A stretch of DNA of 28,023 bases from a virus: positions 1-28,023 of IMG/VR virus record IMGVR_UViG_3300022690_001228. One strand, given 5' to 3'. Every line of letters starts with the position of its first letter. The first letter of the stretch is position 1. Shown piece by piece: positions 13,631 through 21,946 of the stretch. The translations under genes were made by a program, and so were the position numbers. The notes under the pieces are model-generated. The model was not told where the DNA came from. It did no database searches and saw only the letters and a program-made list of their open reading frames with translations.

Positions 13631-15187
13631 TTATAAGAAGGTTATTGTTCCAATAATTGCTAATTCTGCATCGTTAATTACAATGTCACCCACCGGAGTT
13701 GCTAAATCAAAATCCGTTACTTTGTCTCCAGTCGCAGGATCTATAGTTTGAAAGATCGTAGATTCATAAAATGCTTCCACAATATCCTGACCAAGAGATG
13801 TTTCATCTATAAATAATGCTATCAGATTGTTTGTTACAGCGTCTTTCATCGTGCTCGTATTCGGTGTAATGGAGTTGAAGGTAAAATCAACCGGAACCGC
13901 TATAGGCGCCGCTACTATCAAATCAACCGAAGCGGTATTTACAGGCATTATCTGATCAACCAGAGCTTGCTTTGCTGTATTAACCTCACTCGCGCTAGGT
14001 ATGATATTTGCGTCATTATCTCTGGTAAAGAATACCCTGGTAATACCAGGCGGTATAGTTGGAGTTAAAATTATCGTTCCTGTTGCTGGAGTCGTTGGTG
14101 TTCCTGTTACTAAGTAGATGAAATTAAGCGGATCAATAACTAATACTTTTTCAGCAACGTTGTATTCTGATTGATCGGCTCCAGAAATCCCCCCAACCAT
14201 TCCATCTTCCATGTTGTGATTCGTTCCTGTTGTAACGGTGGCAACTCCACCTGATCTTACTACTGTTGAAACACTTATGCTATCCAGTGAGTCGTCAGGG
14301 CTCTGTACAAAAACTCTAGTATTTCCTGGTATAGACCTGACCACTCTAACAATCTGATCTCTATTAAACTGTGCAACAGGATTTTGATAAGCATCTATAA
14401 CCCTTTCTCTATAATCTTCATTGCTCTCAATGTCTGTACCGCCTCCAATTTCTCCAAATTGCACAAAACCAGTGGTGTTAAGACCTGGGATGCTTGCAGA
14501 AATGGAAACATTACTACCAGAAACTAGATTTTGATTTTGACCGAAATCAACTGATTCTAAAGGAACAGAAGCCGCATCAAAGGTAATTTGTATGGTTCCT
14601 GTAGCAGGAGTTGTAGGGCTGCCAGTCACATCATATGTAAATTGATCAGCGGCAATAACGACTATTGTCGGTGTAAGATTATATTCTGGTTGGTCAGCGC
14701 CATTAATAGCAACGGTTATTCCTGTAGCTATCGGCTGTGAGTCATCTACTAAAGTTACTGTTGCGGTGGTTGCCGTTCTAGTAATAGACAGCACAGAAGC
14801 AACAATCTGAATTACATCCACCGATGCAGTACTTAAAAATGCTAGTCCCTCAGCATTCTGAAATTGAGTGCTATTTGGTATGTTAACTCCAACCGTTCCT
14901 TCGATTGTGATACTTCCTGAAGACTTGGTTGCTGGGTTCCTTGTTATCTTCTTTAGCGCCCCCCATCTATCAAGAAATTCTCCTGTTGCAGTATCAGGAA
15001 AGATTTGACTAATCAATATTTCTAAGTTTCTATAAAAGTCGAATACTCGTGAGCCATATGCGTCAGTTAGAACAGCTATGAATGTTTGTTTGAAAAACAC
15101 ATCAAACTTAGGTAGCTGCTCTTGAGTATCAGTCTTTATTCTATCAGTAACTTGCTTTTCATTTTCAGGGAAATTAAAATCCGACAT
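13631..15187 (-). CDS. Baseplate J-like protein (Mu gp47) with two inserted domains
   Basis: The product is 518 residues; typical gp47 is about 350-380. The family core is clear: 'FDVFFKQTFIAVLTDAYGSR' near residue 30, 'LDRWGALKKITRNPATKSSG' near 75, 'GGGTDIESNEDYRERVIDAY' (248-267) and 'FTRDNDANIIPSASEV' (387-402). Two related inserts of about 70 residues lie at 130-202 and 303-374. Each has a '.TATVT', 'I.GADQ.EYN', 'F.Y.VTG.PTTPATGTI' pattern like the FCCH-type beta modules of phage structural proteins. They explain the extra length. The protein forms the outer part of the baseplate that triggers sheath contraction. It is divergent from the plus-strand gp46 gene. Confidence 0.9.
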   Translation of the reverse strand: MSDFNFPENEKQVTDRIKTDTQEQLPKFDVFFKQTFIAVLTDAYGSRVFDFYRNLEILISQIFPDTATGEFLDRWGALKKITRNPATKSSGSITIEGTVGVNIPNSTQFQNAEGLAFLSTASVDVIQIVASVLSITRTATTATVTLVDDSQPIATGITVAINGADQPEYNLTPTIVVIAADQFTYDVTGSPTTPATGTIQITFDAASVPLESVDFGQNQNLVSGSNVSISASIPGLNTTGFVQFGEIGGGTDIESNEDYRERVIDAYQNPVAQFNRDQIVRVVRSIPGNTRVFVQSPDDSLDSISVSTVVRSGGVATVTTGTNHNMEDGMVGGISGADQSEYNVAEKVLVIDPLNFIYLVTGTPTTPATGTIILTPTIPPGITRVFFTRDNDANIIPSASEVNTAKQALVDQIMPVNTASVDLIVAAPIAVPVDFTFNSITPNTSTMKDAVTNNLIALFIDETSLGQDIVEAFYESTIFQTIDPATGDKVTDFDLATPVGDIVINDAELAIIGTITFL

Positions 15188-15277
15188 CTTGGTTTGAACT
15201 TAGTTATTATTAATGATAGTAAAATTTGCAGAAATTATATTATAATAATCATTTTTTATCTACTAAAAGGTTCTGAC

Positions 15278-15748
15278 ATGACCGATATAGCTTTATTTCA
15301 AACCGAGTCACAATTTTTTGACTTTGAGATTGAAAACGGTGATTTTAAATTCACGCAGGGGCTAGATAGCGCTATTTTAACCTCTCTTTTCTTGGAAAAA
15401 AGAGCAGATAAAAGTGAAGTACCTAGACCAGAATTACGTAGAGGGTGGATAGGCAATCTGTCTAATCAAGATCCTACCTTTGAGAAGGGCTCCAAACTCT
15501 GGCAACTTGAGCAAGCTAGATTAAATCAGGATAGCTTAAATAAGGCGGTTAATGAGGCTCAACTATCGCTCCAATGGCTTGTTGACGATGGACTTTATAT
15601 AGAAATAAGAGTTAGCGGTGAAATTAGAAGAGCATCAGATAGCATAAGATTGCAAATTGTATTTGTTCAAAGCGCCTCAGAGACAGAAACTAGATTTTTT
15701 GATCTACTGATAAATACTGGAGATACCATCCCTGTAAGAATTGTATAA
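15278..15748 (+). CDS. Mu gp46-like baseplate protein, inverted relative to its partners
   Basis: The product is 156 residues from ATG 15278, with AAAGG 8 nt upstream; the longer frame from 15122 starts inside gp47 and lacks a ribosome site. 'MTDIALFQTESQFFDFEIEN' and 'GDFKFTQGLDSAILTSLFLE', 'KRADKSEVPRPELRRGWIGN' and 'GSKLWQLEQARLNQDSLNKA' with 'ALQWLVDDG'-like 'LQWLVDDGLYIEI' are the GP46 family (PF07409) landmarks. The protein is a baseplate component. In Mu-like operons it lies between gp45 and gp47 on the same strand. Here it occupies the right place but points the other way, so it needs its own promoter, and none is obvious in the 90 bp before it. Confidence 0.88.
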   Translation: MTDIALFQTESQFFDFEIENGDFKFTQGLDSAILTSLFLEKRADKSEVPRPELRRGWIGNLSNQDPTFEKGSKLWQLEQARLNQDSLNKAVNEAQLSLQWLVDDGLYIEIRVSGEIRRASDSIRLQIVFVQSASETETRFFDLLINTGDTIPVRIV

Positions 15749-15760
15749 CCCTGTAATAAA

Positions 15761-15815
15761 AGTTGACAACAATTGCTTGCTATACTAGGTGTCTAGCCCG
15801 TATTTCAATACGCAC
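15761..15815 (+). promoter_or_regulatory. Promoter-motif copy and small hairpin after gp46
   Basis: AAAAGTTGACA with TTGACA at 15763-15768 lies in the 110-bp gap after gp46. TATACT at 15781-15786 is only 12 bp away, too close for a standard promoter. A hairpin CGTATT/AATACG follows (about 15801-15814). Nothing on the plus strand lies downstream except the antisense of the 15859 gene, so a regulator site or a short antisense RNA is possible. Confidence 0.3.
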
Positions 15816-15858
15816 TAAGTGTGACAAAAAGTTTCTTTTAGCCGCTTCAATTAATTGT

Positions 15859-16350
15859 TTAAACAACATATTCCGCCCACCCCTCACTAACAAAATTAGC
15901 AGCAACATAATCGGCCAAATCAACGAGCCCATCATATACATCTTGCTTCGTTCCATAGGTCAACACAACATCAACCTCAATTAATTTCTTCTGTATTTGC
16001 GAACGCTCTTCAACCTGAGTGATAACTATTTCATACTTGGTAATCAAAGTGCTTACAGTCAATGGTGTATTTAATGTAATGGTACTACCGGAAACGATGT
16101 ACTCACTAGAATCAAAACTTTTCTTTCCAGGGTTATTCATTTTACCGAAAACTATCTCATCTCTATAAGACAAAAGTGATACATTTAGATTGTAATTATC
16201 CTCAAAGCTAAAACTATAAGTAAACGCATCTTGTCCCTGAGCGGCCTCTATGATTTGCATACCAGTTCTTTTTACTGGTCGACTAGTATAAATTTTGCCT
16301 TTATCTTTTTTTAATTCATTGAATTTAGGCAGTATTTTAATTGAGCTCAT
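15859..16350 (-). CDS. Tail/baseplate-region protein, unknown function
   Basis: The product is 163 residues, mainly beta: 'SVKRTGMQIIEAAQGQDAFT'-like 'RPVKRTGMQIIEAAQGQDAF', 'YSFSFEDNYNLNVSLLSYRD', 'YIVSGSTITLNTPLTVSTLI', then a helical C-terminus 'DVYDGLVDLADYVAANFVSE'. It overlaps the gp45-like gene by ATGA (16347-16350), so the two are co-translated. It stands where Mu has gp46, but gp46 is present separately on the other strand, so this is an extra structural gene. I do not recognise a family. It ends near 15859, opposite the end of gp46. Confidence 0.6.
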   Translation of the reverse strand: MSSIKILPKFNELKKDKGKIYTSRPVKRTGMQIIEAAQGQDAFTYSFSFEDNYNLNVSLLSYRDEIVFGKMNNPGKKSFDSSEYIVSGSTITLNTPLTVSTLITKYEIVITQVEERSQIQKKLIEVDVVLTYGTKQDVYDGLVDLADYVAANFVSEGWAEYVV

Positions 16351-18194
16351 GATTTTAATCTCGTTATAGGTCTTCTTACTTTAAATAAACTGCTATCATC
16401 AAAGTCGGCTAAATCTTCTCTCATGATAAAAATATTAGTTTTCACAGCATTATAAGCAAAAAGCGGTTCGTCAAAATTCTCAATATACTCCCCACCTTCT
16501 GTATCATAATCAACCAGATTGCTATAACTGTCTAAACCATAATAAGCTATAACTATCCCCGTTTCATTTATAACATCTATCCGCTGTCCTGAAAAATCAT
16601 TGCTAGTAATAGTAGCTAATCCTTGCCATGTGGCAGGGGAGTCATCACTAATAAATGCGGTTGGTATAATAAAGCTATTAAGAACGCTATTAGATATGAT
16701 AAAGGTGCCAGCATAGATAGAAGTTGGTAAAACTGCGGTATCACCATTTTGCAGTCCATGAGAATTGGATGTAACTTTCGTTTCAGTCCCTCCGCTTGCG
16801 GTAGAAAATTTTGTAATATCTCCTATCTTTGAGATGAGAGTAGGATCTAATTCCGCAGTCGGGCTAATTGTAAAGCTGCCCGCGCGTGAATCGGTCAGTA
16901 GAATTATGTTAACTGGTGATATAGCTGCGGTTCTCTCTCTAACGAAAGGAGTATCAATATTATTAACATCAAGACCCGCCGTTGTTCCTGTGAGCAATTC
17001 TATTTCTAAACCAGAGCTTGCCAAAGGATTTATAGATATACCTTGATCTACAGGAAAGTTCATGGCCCCCATAGTTAACCAGGATGAATATATAGCATTA
17101 TCTCCACGAGTTATAGGAAATGGAGTGGATTTTGCCTCATCTATATTGCCGGCTGTAAAGCTCAAGAATCCTAATTGAATAAAATCCCTTTGTTCAAAAG
17201 CAGTTAAAAAAGGTAAATCATTATCTATAGTAACCACGGTGCCAGATTGATTTACAGCTACGATAACAAAGCCTTCAGAAGATATGGGAGTTAAAGCCGT
17301 TTGGGCGCTCCATTCAACAGTTATAGGAGTTGTGTTTCCTAATGCAGAATTGTCTAGAAACAACCCCCTGCCTTCCAATACATCAAATTTTGTAGAATCA
17401 CCGCCATTGATTTGAATAACTTGAGAAAAGTCTCCATCTATTGAAATAACCCCATTATGCATAGCGCCTAAAACGGCATAAAAGAAATCTGATGTAGAAA
17501 GGGTAAAATCTCCCGTGCCCTGCGTCCCTGGAGATGATATATCTCCACCTCCTGACAAATTTAACCCAGTTCCATTAATCGTACCGCTAACATCAAGATC
17601 ACCAAGAATAAAAACAGTATCATTAGGATCAAACGTTATATCGCCTGTAGTTGCCATATTATATTCGCCGCTGGTACCAGCCGTAACAATAACGTTACCA
17701 GCACTTAAAGCGTAATTACCTGTATAAACGCCTGTGAATTCATTACCAAGAACATTGTGATTGCCACCCATAGTAAGATTATAGTCTTGATCTATGTTGA
17801 TGATGTACTCGCCCTTTACAGTAAGGATAACATCACCATTAGCAGCGTATTTTACATGACTTCCCGATATCGGATTTCCATGTATAACTTCGCCACTAAG
17901 AAGACCTTTAAACCTTGACTCATAATGCTCAAGTATTGCTATCTTATTAGCTTCGTCCCCCTGGATATTGAACATTAAAGCTAAAGAGCCTATAGGGGCG
18001 TTTGCATAGATTCCATAAGGATACATCGTGGTCACATCAGAAGTTTGTCCAAGATATGTTACTTGAGCCCTTGAGAACTTACGATCATCCTTAAGGACAA
18101 GCGTGACGCCAGAAAATTTTATTAAATTCATAACCTTGCTTTTTACCTTACTAAAAGCCTGGTTAATTGTTTTAGTTAGTCCTGTGTTTTTCAT
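16347..18194 (-). CDS. Mu gp45/gpV-like baseplate spike protein with long C-terminal extension
   Basis: The product is 615 residues; gp45 proteins are usually about 200. Residues 28-130 match the family: 'QVTYLGQTSDVTTMYPYGIY', 'ANAPIGSLALMFNIQGDEAN', 'IAILEHYESRFKGLLSGEVI' and 'GSHVKYAANGDVILTVKGEY'. The part around 130-215 is a repetitive beta stretch ('DYNLTMGGNHNVLGNEFTGV') such as forms the beta-helical spike. The remaining about 400 residues are beta-rich, with Gly/Ser linkers and an FCCH-like module at about 463-525 ('VTSNSHGLQNGD', 'AGTFIISN', 'NSFIIPTAF'). The trimeric spike would end in an unusually large extra domain. It follows the gp44-like gene after 7 nt. Confidence 0.8.
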   Translation of the reverse strand: MKNTGLTKTINQAFSKVKSKVMNLIKFSGVTLVLKDDRKFSRAQVTYLGQTSDVTTMYPYGIYANAPIGSLALMFNIQGDEANKIAILEHYESRFKGLLSGEVIHGNPISGSHVKYAANGDVILTVKGEYIINIDQDYNLTMGGNHNVLGNEFTGVYTGNYALSAGNVIVTAGTSGEYNMATTGDITFDPNDTVFILGDLDVSGTINGTGLNLSGGGDISSPGTQGTGDFTLSTSDFFYAVLGAMHNGVISIDGDFSQVIQINGGDSTKFDVLEGRGLFLDNSALGNTTPITVEWSAQTALTPISSEGFVIVAVNQSGTVVTIDNDLPFLTAFEQRDFIQLGFLSFTAGNIDEAKSTPFPITRGDNAIYSSWLTMGAMNFPVDQGISINPLASSGLEIELLTGTTAGLDVNNIDTPFVRERTAAISPVNIILLTDSRAGSFTISPTAELDPTLISKIGDITKFSTASGGTETKVTSNSHGLQNGDTAVLPTSIYAGTFIISNSVLNSFIIPTAFISDDSPATWQGLATITSNDFSGQRIDVINETGIVIAYYGLDSYSNLVDYDTEGGEYIENFDEPLFAYNAVKTNIFIMREDLADFDDSSLFKVRRPITRLKS

Positions 18195-18201
18195 TTATTC
18201 A

Positions 18202-19332
18202 CTAATCCTTTCCAAAGAAATCTAAATTGCCTTCTTTATCAGACACGTCCGCTCTAGCTTCTTCGTCTCTTTCCAATTTATAAGAATCTTTATCAACACA
18301 ACTAAGTGTTGTTATAGAACCGCCGTTTATACCAATACTATAAGTAACTGATTTTATTAAAAGCTCTGTATCGATATCAGCCAGAATATCTTTCACTTGA
18401 ATTAACAAATTAGGCTTCCACAATACAGTTTGCTTTTCATCTTGAAAGAATCCCTGTAAATTTGCAGTATATGTGGTTGCCCTTGCTATTCTAATGCTTT
18501 TTTCCCACTGAGCGCGTTCCTGGCAAGTGAAATCATCGGAAGAAGACTCAGCTATAATTTGTAACCTTCTTGTGCTTCTTATGCTTGAGTCAGTGGCCCT
18601 ACCTTCCTGATCACTTACCTTTCCTGCAACTGTTTCTCCAAAGAAACTTGTATTGTTGAATGTAGTGTTTAACTGAGATTTTACTATATAGGTATTGAAT
18701 TTTTCAGCAGCATTCTTCAAGTATGATGATGATAATACATTATTCGTATTATTTGATGAGTCTTTGACTAAGGCAGTTAATGCCTTCTTAGCTGAAGCCC
18801 TGGTGATAACAAGATTGCCCTCACCATCATTAGTTAATAGCACCTGTCTTTTTCTAGCATATATTTCTAAGAATTCAAATAATGTTTCATCTGTAGTAGC
18901 GCTTACAAACTCATTAGCGTTAAATGGAGCTATAGAAGGCGCCTCATTAATGATCTTGATGTTTGATAGGCCATTGTCATCTAAAACCCTTCTAGCTATC
19001 GCTTCTAGCGTGACGGGGGCATTAAAAGTCTTTTGCCCTATCAGAGAGCTATCTATAATATCACTGGTTAAGCCTCGCCCATTTATTGTTATGGCATGGC
19101 CGTTAGAGTTATCCTCACCAGCAATTGAGTCTACAAAACCGGTTAATATAGCCTCTTCATTTATTTCTACTCGAACTTTATCGCCAGTTTTTATAGGATA
19201 AAATGCACTTAAGTTTTTTAAATCATAAGTCAAATTTATATTAAATGCGCTGGTTGCTTGCTCAATGCTTCTTTGCACACTAATAGACTTAAAGCCTGTA
19301 AAATCGACATTGTTTATTTGCAGGGTTATCAT
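18202..19332 (-). CDS. Mu gp44-like baseplate hub protein (gpP/late control D family)
   Basis: The product is 376 residues, the standard length. 'GFKSISVQRSIEQATSAFNI' and 'FYPIKTGDKVRVEINEEAIL' with 'TGFVDSIAGEDNSNGHAITI' and 'NGRGLTSDIIDSSL' are the usual first domain; 'TLEAIARRVLDDNGLSNIKI' and 'TLFEFLEIYARKRQVLLTND' the central one; 'WEKSIRIARATTYTANLQGF' and 'WKPNLLIQVKDILADIDTEL' the last. It forms the hub on which the gp45 spike sits. Its ATG overlaps the gpN-like stop (19329-19332, ATGA). No anomalies are seen. Confidence 0.9.
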   Translation of the reverse strand: MITLQINNVDFTGFKSISVQRSIEQATSAFNINLTYDLKNLSAFYPIKTGDKVRVEINEEAILTGFVDSIAGEDNSNGHAITINGRGLTSDIIDSSLIGQKTFNAPVTLEAIARRVLDDNGLSNIKIINEAPSIAPFNANEFVSATTDETLFEFLEIYARKRQVLLTNDGEGNLVITRASAKKALTALVKDSSNNTNNVLSSSYLKNAAEKFNTYIVKSQLNTTFNNTSFFGETVAGKVSDQEGRATDSSIRSTRRLQIIAESSSDDFTCQERAQWEKSIRIARATTYTANLQGFFQDEKQTVLWKPNLLIQVKDILADIDTELLIKSVTYSIGINGGSITTLSCVDKDSYKLERDEEARADVSDKEGNLDFFGKD

Positions 19333-20522
19333 AAGGATAAAATTTTAATAGTTCCTTTGGCTACTAGAGCATCATTTGCATTATTTAAATCAATAATCGC
19401 ATCGGTGTTGTCAGAGTTGCCATATAGCGTATAACTTAAGACCGAATAGGGGATAGAGTTAGTTTTAATAGTCGTCACACGCGAAACATTCAGTAATTGA
19501 TTATTCAGAAAGATTCTTAATTCATTTCTCGCGTTTAAAATCTTGGTTAAAGTTGCGTCAGATAAGTTACTATTGTTATTGATTGAATTATACTGCTCTT
19601 CAAGACTCGCCCTTAATCCATTCAGTTGTTCATCATTTTTAAAAGTAACTTGAGTAGTCGTAATGTAATTTTGCATTAAAGAAACCGATCTAACTACGCT
19701 ATTAATTATTTTTCTATTAGTTTCTCTTTCCTGCCTATTTAATGTCGTAGTATCAATCTCAGTGTCGTCATCTCCAAAATCAAATAAGTCTGATGATATC
19801 TCTATTTGATTGGTTGGATTCTCCGCAACATTATTAAAGTCATTCAGAGTTGTAAAAAGATTATCAGCCTGATCAGATTCTTTAAATATATTTTGTATTA
19901 TATTGTCGATGTACTTTTCTAATGAAGCGTTAAATATGGATACATTCTCCTGATTTAGTGGAACTGCAATATTATCAATTGTTAGCGCCTCAGCAATCTT
20001 ATTAAACTTATCTACAGCATCATTGAAATTTATAAAAGACGTTCTCGTTACATTGTAAATGTCTATAAAATCTTCCTTTATAGAATCAATAACATCTTGG
20101 CTACGATCTACTAATAAATTCTTATTGTTTGTAGTTTGAATTGGAAAAACTGGAGCCTCAACACGCTCAAAAGCCATGCTAAAAGTAGCCTTGCCTAACG
20201 TGGTTTGGCTTTCTTTGATTGTGAATAACTTGTTAATAACATTAACAGAGCCATAGAGCCCATGCACTAGAATCCCTATTCCCTCTTCATCAAGGGCCGA
20301 TCTTAACCGATCTCTTAACTGAAAATATTCTTGTCCACTTCCGTGGATAATTCCTATAATACTAAACTTATCCTGGAAGCGCCCTAGATCTTCAAAAACA
20401 CGTCTTGAGGTCAAAGGAAATTCGTGCGTGACGCCTTTTCTTCCCGATTCAAGGGTTGATTCGCCAGCAATTAAAAAGGGAACGCCCCGAAAAGAGGAGT
20501 TATATAAATTGTCAAAAACCAT
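19329..20522 (-). CDS. gpN/Mu gp43-like tail protein (DNA_circ_N family)
   Basis: The product is 397 residues. The first 140 residues hold the DNA_circ_N signature: 'SSFRGVPFLIAGESTLESGR', 'HEFPLTSRRVFEDLGRFQDK', 'GSGQEYFQLRDRLRSALDEE' and 'LVHGLYGSVNVINKLFTIKE'. The name 'DNA circularisation protein' is historical; the protein is a tail hub or adaptor that bridges the tape measure and the gp44 hub. The helical C-terminal part (about 140-397) is variable. It begins the continuous baseplate gene block. In Mu it follows the tape measure directly, but here 6.4 kb of other genes lie between. The ribosome site is weak (GGGATA). Confidence 0.85.
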   Translation of the reverse strand: MVFDNLYNSSFRGVPFLIAGESTLESGRKGVTHEFPLTSRRVFEDLGRFQDKFSIIGIIHGSGQEYFQLRDRLRSALDEEGIGILVHGLYGSVNVINKLFTIKESQTTLGKATFSMAFERVEAPVFPIQTTNNKNLLVDRSQDVIDSIKEDFIDIYNVTRTSFINFNDAVDKFNKIAEALTIDNIAVPLNQENVSIFNASLEKYIDNIIQNIFKESDQADNLFTTLNDFNNVAENPTNQIEISSDLFDFGDDDTEIDTTTLNRQERETNRKIINSVVRSVSLMQNYITTTQVTFKNDEQLNGLRASLEEQYNSINNNSNLSDATLTKILNARNELRIFLNNQLLNVSRVTTIKTNSIPYSVLSYTLYGNSDNTDAIIDLNNANDALVAKGTIKILSL

Positions 20523-20562
20523 TATCCCAGCACAATTAAAATTCTACTGGATTATAGATTAA

Positions 20563-21000
20563 TTAAAATGGAATGTCATCAGTCGCATATTGATCAGTTG
20601 TCGGTGCTTCTTGCTTATATTCATTCTGTTGCTCGCCCTTAGAGTTTTTGTTATCTGAGAGCATTACTAGCTTCGCGCTATAGCCCTGTAAGACAACTTG
20701 AGTTGTGTAGCGTTCCACTCCCTGCTTGTCTGTCCATTTGTTTGTGCTTAAAGCGCCCTCAACATAGACCTTAGAGCCCTTGAATAAATATTTCTCGACT
20801 ATTAGTGATAGGCTATCTGAGTAAATTACTATTGAATGCCATTCGGTGTTTTGTCTTTTCTCATTCGTGCGTTTATCTGTCCAACTGGTTGACGTAGCTA
20901 TAGAGAATGACGCTATGCGTTTTCCCTCTTGGGTGCTTCTTATTTCAGGGCTTCTACCTAAATGGCCTATTAATATAACTTTATTGACTGAACCGGACAT
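20563..21000 (-). CDS. ssb: Single-stranded DNA-binding protein
   Basis: The product is 145 residues. The OB fold covers about 1-110 with 'SVNKVILIGHLGRSPEIRST', 'RIASFSIATSTSWTDKRTNE', 'EWHSIVIYSDSLSLIVEKYL', 'KGSKVYVEGALSTNKWTDKQ' and 'YTTQVVLQG'. A polar linker follows and the end is DDIPF, the acidic tip through which SSB recruits partner proteins. It is a full-length bacterial-type SSB. It is placed at the end of the accessory block between tape measure and gpN, far from the Bet gene it might work with. The ATG has no ribosome site of its own; a strong site serves a 6-codon mini-ORF just upstream. Confidence 0.95.
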   Translation of the reverse strand: MSGSVNKVILIGHLGRSPEIRSTQEGKRIASFSIATSTSWTDKRTNEKRQNTEWHSIVIYSDSLSLIVEKYLFKGSKVYVEGALSTNKWTDKQGVERYTTQVVLQGYSAKLVMLSDNKNSKGEQQNEYKQEAPTTDQYATDDIPF

Positions 21001-21013
21001 GATTTATAGTATT

Positions 21014-21050
21014 TTAATAATCTAAAGGTCTCATTTATAACACTCCTTTT
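21014..21050 (-). promoter_or_regulatory. Leader mini-ORF with strong ribosome site in front of ssb
   Basis: AAAAGGAG (plus 21043-21050) lies 8 nt before an ATG at 21034. That frame reads MRPLDY and stops at 21014, 13 nt before the ssb ATG at 21000, which lacks a ribosome site. Ribosomes could terminate here and reinitiate at ssb, making its yield depend on the leader. Confidence 0.45.
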
Positions 21051-21072
21051 AAAGAATTTATACTATATATAA

Positions 21073-21477
21073 TCATTCCATGTAAAAATTTATACCATTA
21101 TTTTTTTTGCGATCCTTATCGGCGGTATACTCAGAGCAATCTTCAAGATACTCACAATTATGACAAAGAAAGCATTCCTTACAACCTTTACATTTAGTAC
21201 ACTTATTGCAACGTCTGCACTTGGTGCAGTAGTCACAATTCTCACATTCTGTAGAAAAAAGGCAATAGTTGCAATTAGAGCAATCCTCACAAAAGTTACA
21301 AGAGACACATTCAGAGCATTTTTCACAGTTGTGACAATCCCAACACCCCTTATTAGTCTTATTTTGTTCCTCATAATTAGGGTTACAATTTGCAAAGAAC
21401 TGAGATACACCATTAAGAGACTTATCTGCCCTATTTAGAAAGTCTTCGTAGCTATCGTATATTTGGGTTGTATTCAT
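21073..21477 (-). CDS. Cysteine-ladder protein with strict three-residue period
   Basis: The product is 134 residues with 23 Cys. From residue 45 to 114 a Cys stands at every third position, with only 75 and 111 missing: C-x-x repeated 22 times. Residues between are mostly Asn, Glu, Asp, Lys and Ser. A short helical N-terminal region ('YEDFLNRADKSLNGVSQFFA', about 10-29) and a charged tail ('YTADKDRKKNNGINFYME') flank the ladder. There is no signal peptide, so a reducing cytoplasm makes metal binding (Zn or Fe-S in stacked sites) more likely than disulfides. A three-sided stack of turns is another option. Similar Cys-rich CxxC phage proteins exist but I know no function. Confidence 0.7.
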   Translation of the reverse strand: MNTTQIYDSYEDFLNRADKSLNGVSQFFANCNPNYEEQNKTNKGCWDCHNCEKCSECVSCNFCEDCSNCNYCLFSTECENCDYCTKCRRCNKCTKCKGCKECFLCHNCEYLEDCSEYTADKDRKKNNGINFYME

Positions 21478-21493
21478 TAGGTGTCAGCTTTCT

Positions 21494-21919
21494 TTACATT
21501 TGATTGATATAATCTTTAGGAAAGGGCTTATGTTTTTGTTTTTCGATGTGGCTTAATAGTCGCCTCTTCGTCTCTCTTTCTGCTTTTTTTCCCGCAGTTC
21601 GAACATCCAAGATTTTACTTTTAATCAATTGCCACTCTTCGGGCTCTATAGGAATCACCGTTCCTTTATAAGAAATTTCAATGTCTCTTACTGTGTGGTA
21701 GGTGACATCACTATAATTGCTGTAATTATAATTCACATTTATATCATTAATAGCAAAAACACCTTTTCCGTAATTACCTTTACTCCCATCCTCGTTTATG
21801 CTGTCACCCTTTTCTGCTAGCTTCTCGTAGGTAATCAATTCGACTAACTCTAAAATTTTAGGATGAATGGGCTTTGTTTCAGCCTCTTCAGGTATCTTTT
21901 TTTTGAACCAGGTAAACAT
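21494..21919 (-). CDS. Unknown accessory protein
   Basis: The product is 141 residues with an amphipathic, basic start 'MFTWFKKKIPEEAETKPIHP', a helix 'LELVELITYEKLAEKGDSIN', a Tyr/Asn-rich strand region 'INDINVNYNYSNYSDVTYHT' and 'EISYKGTVIPIEPEEWQLIK', then a basic helical end 'AGKKAERETKRRLLSHIEKQ'. It is cytoplasmic by sequence. AAAGGAGATC precedes the ATG, a strong ribosome site. I do not recognise a family. It sits 16 nt before the Cys-ladder gene in the same operon. Confidence 0.6.
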   Translation of the reverse strand: MFTWFKKKIPEEAETKPIHPKILELVELITYEKLAEKGDSINEDGSKGNYGKGVFAINDINVNYNYSNYSDVTYHTVRDIEISYKGTVIPIEPEEWQLIKSKILDVRTAGKKAERETKRRLLSHIEKQKHKPFPKDYINQM

Positions 21920-21946
21920 TTTGATCTCCTTTTAATTGTTGCATGA

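Noticed and set aside
15122-15277. N-terminal extension of gp46 from 15122
   Set aside because: It lies over the start of gp47 and the intergenic gap. The ATG at 15278 has a ribosome site and begins with the family-typical N-terminus.
15763-15984. Plus-strand frame after gp46
   Set aside because: It starts at the TTG of the promoter-like TTGACA, has no ribosome site and overlaps the 3' end of the 15859-16350 gene on the other strand.
21090-21438. Hydrophobic frames on both strands across the Cys-ladder gene
   Set aside because: They are shifted or antisense readings of the TGC/TGT codon ladder.
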